Positions 60,611-64,000 of a stretch of 64,000 nucleotides of DNA are shown here, one piece after another. Source of the DNA: Fidelibacterota bacterium (lineage in GTDB: Bacteria > Fidelibacterota > Marinisomatia > SCGC-AAA003-L08 > TS1B11). The notes under the pieces are model-generated. The model was not told the DNA's origin. It worked only from the letters and a program-made list of their open reading frames with translations, and did not search any database. Every line of letters begins with the position of its first letter. Positions within the stretch are counted from its first letter, which is position 1. The stretch spans positions 1 through 64,000 of the forward strand of contig CP070638.1 of the NCBI GenBank assembly GCA_020354025.1, written 5' to 3'. Both the position numbers and the translations under genes were made by a program.

Positions 60611-61432
60611 TTATCCTGAAGTGGCAGGCTGGGGCGCTTCGGGTCTTGCCAGGTAATATCCACAAGTAGTCAGGAGGTCCCGGAAGTAGGGCAGCCCGGT
60701 GATAAGCCGGAACTGCTGCCGGGGCTTGAGTCCGAACTTGAATTGGTAGATGGGATTGATGAGGTACAGGGTACGCTTGATGAGACCGAATCCGGCCTTT
60801 ACTGCCAGGCGCTCGAACCGCTCCAAGGAAATGCCCGTCCGCTTGACCTCCAGCAGCTGCTCGATCTTCTTTTCCGTTTCGCCGAATAGGTTCAATACGC
60901 CCCGGTAGAGAAGGGCAGGCAGCAGGTGGAGGTAGGGAGTGAGAGACAGTACCTTGCTATCGCAGACCTGTTGATGTCCGCCGAAGGGCATCTGCCAGGG
61001 GGGAAAGCTGACGAAGATGACTCCGCCAGGCTGGAGGAAACCTGCCAGCCGCCGGAGCAGCCGCTCCTGGTCGGGGATATGCTCGATGACGTCCTTCAGG
61101 ATGACGAGGTGGAATCCACTCTCGAAATCCTTATCGATGCCCACCGAATATATGTCATTCCTAATCAGCCTTACCCGGCCTTGCTGGAGTTCTTCCTGCA
61201 GTAAATGTTCGGCGCGGGTGTAGCGCTGCTCATCCAGCTCAATCCCCGTCCCGATGCAGCCGCGGTCGACGAAGGCTTTGATTACGCCCCCCTCGCCGCA
61301 GCCGATTTCCAGGACGTGCAGTCCCTCCCGGAGGGGGAATGCGCTCTCAATGAAGGGGATAATAGTATTGTCGGTGACAAGCCGCTGCTGGTCGAACTGC
61401 TGCTGGGCATCTTGGTGGAACTTGAAGACCAT
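60611..61432 (-). CDS. Class I SAM-dependent methyltransferase
   Basis: 273 residues. The SAM-binding motif I is LEIGCGEGGVIKAFVDRG (about 41-58) with acidic IELDEQR at motif II and LVILKDVIEHIPDQERLLRR as the catalytic/post-I region; PGGVIFVSFPPWQMPFGG resembles methyltransferases of UbiE/UbiG or glycan-biosynthesis type. The C-terminal third has no recognised domain. Substrate unknown. The spacing to SixA (59 bases) allows cotranscription. Confidence 0.85.
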   Translation of the reverse strand: MVFKFHQDAQQQFDQQRLVTDNTIIPFIESAFPLREGLHVLEIGCGEGGVIKAFVDRGCIGTGIELDEQRYTRAEHLLQEELQQGRVRLIRNDIYSVGIDKDFESGFHLVILKDVIEHIPDQERLLRRLAGFLQPGGVIFVSFPPWQMPFGGHQQVCDSKVLSLTPYLHLLPALLYRGVLNLFGETEKKIEQLLEVKRTGISLERFERLAVKAGFGLIKRTLYLINPIYQFKFGLKPRQQFRLITGLPYFRDLLTTCGYYLARPEAPQPATSG

Positions 61433-61491
61433 GGGGGGTCAAATTAGTGCGCGGAGATACCGGGCTGGAAATAATTACCAGGATTTATAGA

Positions 61492-61956
61492 TTATTGCAG
61501 TATTTCCGGTACCACCGTCCAGCGCAGCGACCAGCGGCCTTCCTCGTCACGCTTCAGGCAGACTACCCCTCCGGGTTTGAATGATACCCCCTGCTGATCG
61601 GTTTCCCCTGCTAACAGGAGGTCAGCCAGCAAGCCCAGGTGTGGAAGGTGCCCAACCAGCATGATGTTCTCTTGAATCTCGGCTAAGCGGCCGGACCAGA
61701 CGGTGGGATCATCCAGGGGCGCCAGGCCGTCGGTTTCGCTGGTGTCTCCGCTAGGATGGAGGCGCTCAGACAGGGCTTCGGCGGTCTGCCGGGCACGCAG
61801 CTTACTGCTGTGCAGAATGCGGCTGACTTCGATGCCGCGATCCCCGAGATGGGCCGCAACCTTCCGGATATCCGCCCGACCCTGGTCGGAAAGGGATCGT
61901 TGGGAGTCTTCCTCCTTGGCCTTGGGCTGGGCATGCCGGACGAGGTAGAGGTTCAT
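61492..61956 (-). CDS. sixA: SixA-like phosphohistidine phosphatase
   Basis: 154 residues of the histidine phosphatase superfamily. LVRHAQPKAKEED (Arg-His nucleophile, residues 6-8) begins the protein, SSKLRARQTAEAL supplies the second Arg and MLVGHLPHLGLLADLL the second catalytic His. The small size and GHLPHL are typical of SixA, which dephosphorylates histidine-phosphotransfer domains or PTSNtr proteins. No two-component genes are adjacent. Confidence 0.88.
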   Translation of the reverse strand: MNLYLVRHAQPKAKEEDSQRSLSDQGRADIRKVAAHLGDRGIEVSRILHSSKLRARQTAEALSERLHPSGDTSETDGLAPLDDPTVWSGRLAEIQENIMLVGHLPHLGLLADLLLAGETDQQGVSFKPGGVVCLKRDEEGRWSLRWTVVPEILQ

Positions 61957-62062
61957 TATACCCCCTGCTCAAGTTACGAAGCCGATGAATCAGTTATTGA
62001 TACGGCATGAGCTTATGTGAATCCGCGACGGAATTCGTCGGCTTGGACTTGGGTCTGCGCCG

Positions 62063-62329
62063 CTACTCAGATGATTCAGTTGGTTGAGTTGTGAACCTAT
62101 TGTACAACCAGGCTAGCAATACTCCCCCGATAAACCCGTCGACAAAGCCCCAGACCAGTCCGACAAACGCACCATACCATGTCACTGAATAACCAAGGTA
62201 TACGTTTGAGAGCTTGCTCAGCGTGGTCCCGCCATGTCCGAATAGCAGGAACCAGTAAGTGATCAGAAAGATCACCAGTCCCCATACGATACCACCGGCC
62301 AGACCTAGTGCCCTTACATTGAGTTTCAT
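62063..62329 (-). CDS. Small membrane protein, two helices
   Basis: 88 residues with two membrane segments (about 9-30 and 48-76) rich in Gly and Trp (VWGLVIFLITYWFLLFGHG, and GLVWGFVDGFIGGVLLAWL). Such proteins are sometimes labelled 'holin-like' or 'membrane-associated' in uncultured FCB genomes, but no phage genes are nearby. GGAGG precedes the ATG. I do not assign a function. Confidence 0.65.
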   Translation of the reverse strand: MKLNVRALGLAGGIVWGLVIFLITYWFLLFGHGGTTLSKLSNVYLGYSVTWYGAFVGLVWGFVDGFIGGVLLAWLYNRFTTQPTESSE

Positions 62330-62420
62330 GGTGCCCTCCTTTCATTTCTCGCTGTTAAAATAAGCTTAAGTATTTTCAGGTCTTTCTGCAACCTGCCGTC
62401 ACGCCCAGAGCTGCTATTAT

Positions 62421-62798
62421 TTACAGTGCGCTTCCCAGGAAGAATAGCAAAGCCACTGCCGTTTTTACGTAGGGGCACAGCCGCATAGGGAGCAGGGCAG
62501 TCCGCGCGCCGGTCAATTGGGACAGCACGGCCAGTACCACCAGCATCCCCGCTGATGTGCGGTAGACTATGAGAGCGATGGGTTCCTTGGACCATCCCAA
62601 GAAGGTTGTCAGCAGCACCAGCACCCCGATGAAACAAAGGGTGAGCCCCTCGGCAATCCATTCCATGGTTATGATGCGCAGGTTGTCGGTGGATATATCC
62701 CCGAAATCGGCGATCACTCCTTTAGTGGGGACGATATGGGCAATGCCCCAGGCGATGATGATAGCCGAACCGATATAGAGCAGGACGTCGTTTAGCAT
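62421..62798 (-). CDS. Small four-helix membrane protein of unknown function
   Basis: 125 residues with four predicted membrane helices (about 5-25, 48-68, 76-95 and 105-125). LLYIGSAIIIAWGIAHIVPTK near the N-terminus, with a His in the first helix, and the TMEWIAEGLTLCFIG segment resemble uncharacterised DUF-type membrane proteins. No catalytic motif. It is upstream of the two-helix protein on the same strand with 91 bases between. Confidence 0.6.
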   Translation of the reverse strand: MLNDVLLYIGSAIIIAWGIAHIVPTKGVIADFGDISTDNLRIITMEWIAEGLTLCFIGVLVLLTTFLGWSKEPIALIVYRTSAGMLVVLAVLSQLTGARTALLPMRLCPYVKTAVALLFFLGSAL

Positions 62799-62996
62799 GA
62801 TCAGGGTTTCCTCTTTGCTTTAATTGAAGTGGGTTGTGCAGACCCACCACCCCGAACCGCTACCCAGCCTCCACGCCCGAAAAAGATCGCTCCCCCGATT
62901 TCACAGGGATTTCCCATCGGAAAAGGGGATTCCTTCGGAACAGGAGACGTCTTAATGGCCCGGTCCAGGTGTTGCTTGTGAATACTATTCCGTGAT

Positions 62997-63959
62997 CTAA
63001 TTCTCTCCCAGCAGGTACTGGTTAAAAAAGGCGGTTACCCGGGCTTCAAAAGCGGCTGCCTGGGTCAGGTCAGGTTCGGCGATCAGCATGTTGATCAGCT
63101 GGCTGAAACCGAGATGGTCCAGATGGTCTTCATACCAGTAAGTGCGGGGTTCACCGGCTGCCGCGTAGAGTGCTTCACCACCTTCCGGCGGGACCATAGG
63201 ATCGCTGCCTCCCATCATGATGAAAACCGGCCGGGGACTGATCTCCCCGATACGATTGACCGGGGAGACGCTGGCAAGAGGAAAGCCCAGCTTCTGCTCC
63301 AGGAAATAGACGATCAGGGCAGGAATCGGCCAGGGCATACCGGTGAAGGCCGCCACGGATTCCTTGCTGAGTTCGTGGTAGGGACTCTCTGCCACTACGG
63401 CCTTGATCTTTGGATTGTCAGCGGCGTACAGGATGACCAAGGCCCCGCCCATGGAGGTGCCGATAGCCCCGATCTTCTCCGGATCGACCTCCGGCCGGTT
63501 CGCCAGATACTGATAGGCGGCCTCCAGGTCTTTAACCTCATGGTGACCGAAGGTAATGAGTTCGCCTCCACTTTCGCCGTGGGCCCTCAGGGTTGGTAGA
63601 ATGGCGCCGTAGCCCTGACGGATGAACATGGCCGCCATTGGAATCATGTCGGAGCCGCGGGCGAAGCCCCCATGTTGGATGATAATGGCCGCACCATTGT
63701 GGGAAGGGAAATGCAGGGCTTCCAGCTCCAGGTCGTCAGCCGTGACCAGGGTTATCTTCTCACATTCCAGCAAACCGTATTCAGCCAGGAGGGTGTCGGC
63801 ATGGAGCTCCGGTAGAGTGGCCCAGAATTCACGACGTTTTTCCAGCGGATTGCTACCAAGACTGGCACTGATATAGTATGAGAGTGCGAAAGCCGCGATT
63901 ATCACCAGGCTAACCACGGCCCCGACGGTTCCCAGAGTGACTTTCTGCCATTTTTTCAT
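62997..63959 (-). CDS. Membrane-anchored alpha/beta hydrolase
   Basis: 320 residues from ATG 63959, supported by AAGGA eight bases upstream; a further ATG at 63986 would add nine charged residues. An N-terminal membrane segment (about 8-30) precedes an alpha/beta-hydrolase domain. The nucleophile Ser is in GAIGTSMGGALV (GxSxG), the acid probably Asp in MMGGSDPMVP, and the His in DHLDHLGF. QHGGFARGSDM forms the oxyanion loop. Similar proteins are esterases or peptidases of the BAAT/DUF-type and FrsA-like groups; substrate unknown. Probably periplasmic. Confidence 0.82.
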   Translation of the reverse strand: MKKWQKVTLGTVGAVVSLVIIAAFALSYYISASLGSNPLEKRREFWATLPELHADTLLAEYGLLECEKITLVTADDLELEALHFPSHNGAAIIIQHGGFARGSDMIPMAAMFIRQGYGAILPTLRAHGESGGELITFGHHEVKDLEAAYQYLANRPEVDPEKIGAIGTSMGGALVILYAADNPKIKAVVAESPYHELSKESVAAFTGMPWPIPALIVYFLEQKLGFPLASVSPVNRIGEISPRPVFIMMGGSDPMVPPEGGEALYAAAGEPRTYWYEDHLDHLGFSQLINMLIAEPDLTQAAAFEARVTAFFNQYLLGEN

Positions 63960-64000
63960 GTCCCGTTTCCTTCGGATTGGTAGCATGCGATCCAGGACTA

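Noticed and set aside
62326-62661. 111-codon minus-strand ORF overlapping the small membrane protein
   Set aside because: Out of frame with the hydrophobic 125-residue protein, composition is Arg/Gly-rich and no start signal is evident.

Overview
The window looks like the chromosome of an uncultured Gram-negative bacterium of the Fibrobacterota-Chlorobiota-Bacteroidota (FCB) sphere, possibly a Neomarinimicrobiota/Calditrichota-like lineage; this is an inference. It rests on two large secreted proteins ending in FlgD-like/type IX-like sorting domains, an outer-membrane barrel, a 1006-residue SecA, a Fibrobacter-type 'major paralogous' domain, many lipoprotein and Tat/Sec signals, and a moderately GC-rich backbone broken by two AT-rich islets.

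Layout. 1-4001 (minus): edge-truncated DNPH1-like nucleotide N-glycosidase, outer-membrane protein, ECF-type S component and YhaM-like OB/HD nuclease. 4002-5001: intergenic repeats and the remnant of a TPR protein. 5002-5354: a small DRR-repeat ORF, then a leader with an 18-codon peptide containing YYYFWF, an antiterminator and an intrinsic terminator. 5355-19648 (plus): a 16-gene supraoperon trpE-G-D-C-F-B-A, pheA-like, tyrA, aroF-A-E-C-K-B-Q, nearly all genes overlapping or abutting. It covers all seven shikimate steps and the Trp, Phe and Tyr branches except chorismate mutase and the aminotransferase. 19649-22288: repeats, an AT-rich FG-GAP protein and gene debris. 22289-26773: PAP2 phosphatase and a subtilisin-like secreted protease whose 5' leader carries a terminator hairpin. 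26774-34000: glycosyltransferase, receiver-domain remnant, degenerate endonuclease V-like gene, Mth938-like gene, nagA, a Tat-exported DegT-type protein, a PIG-L deacetylase and a flavin-binding protein. 34279-37495: MacB/FtsX-type ABC pair. 37925-42726: nucleoside hydrolase, ribokinase, ADP-ribosylglycohydrolase-family lipoprotein and sugar permease, a likely ribose/nucleoside scavenging module. 42727-45740: tRNA-Leu(UAG) and a damaged second copy flanking an AT-rich lipoprotein gene. 45856-54845: giant cohesin-domain protein, Cys/Met PLP enzyme, secA, nusB. 54849-59376: leucine dehydrogenase, acyl-CoA dehydrogenase, 3-hydroxyacyl-CoA dehydrogenase and thiolase. 59518-63959: PhoH, methyltransferase, SixA, two small membrane proteins and an alpha/beta hydrolase.

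The most interesting system is the aromatic supraoperon under one predicted ribosome-mediated attenuator that reads Tyr, Phe and Trp codons in a row. The antiterminator's 5' arm overlaps the leader stop codon, and its 3' arm shares bases with the terminator, so the two folds exclude each other. Also notable are a frameshift in trpD, two probable non-standard start codons (CTG in the cohesin protein, ATT in nusB), an endonuclease V homologue that has lost catalytic residues, and duplicated tRNA-Leu material carrying palindromic insertions.
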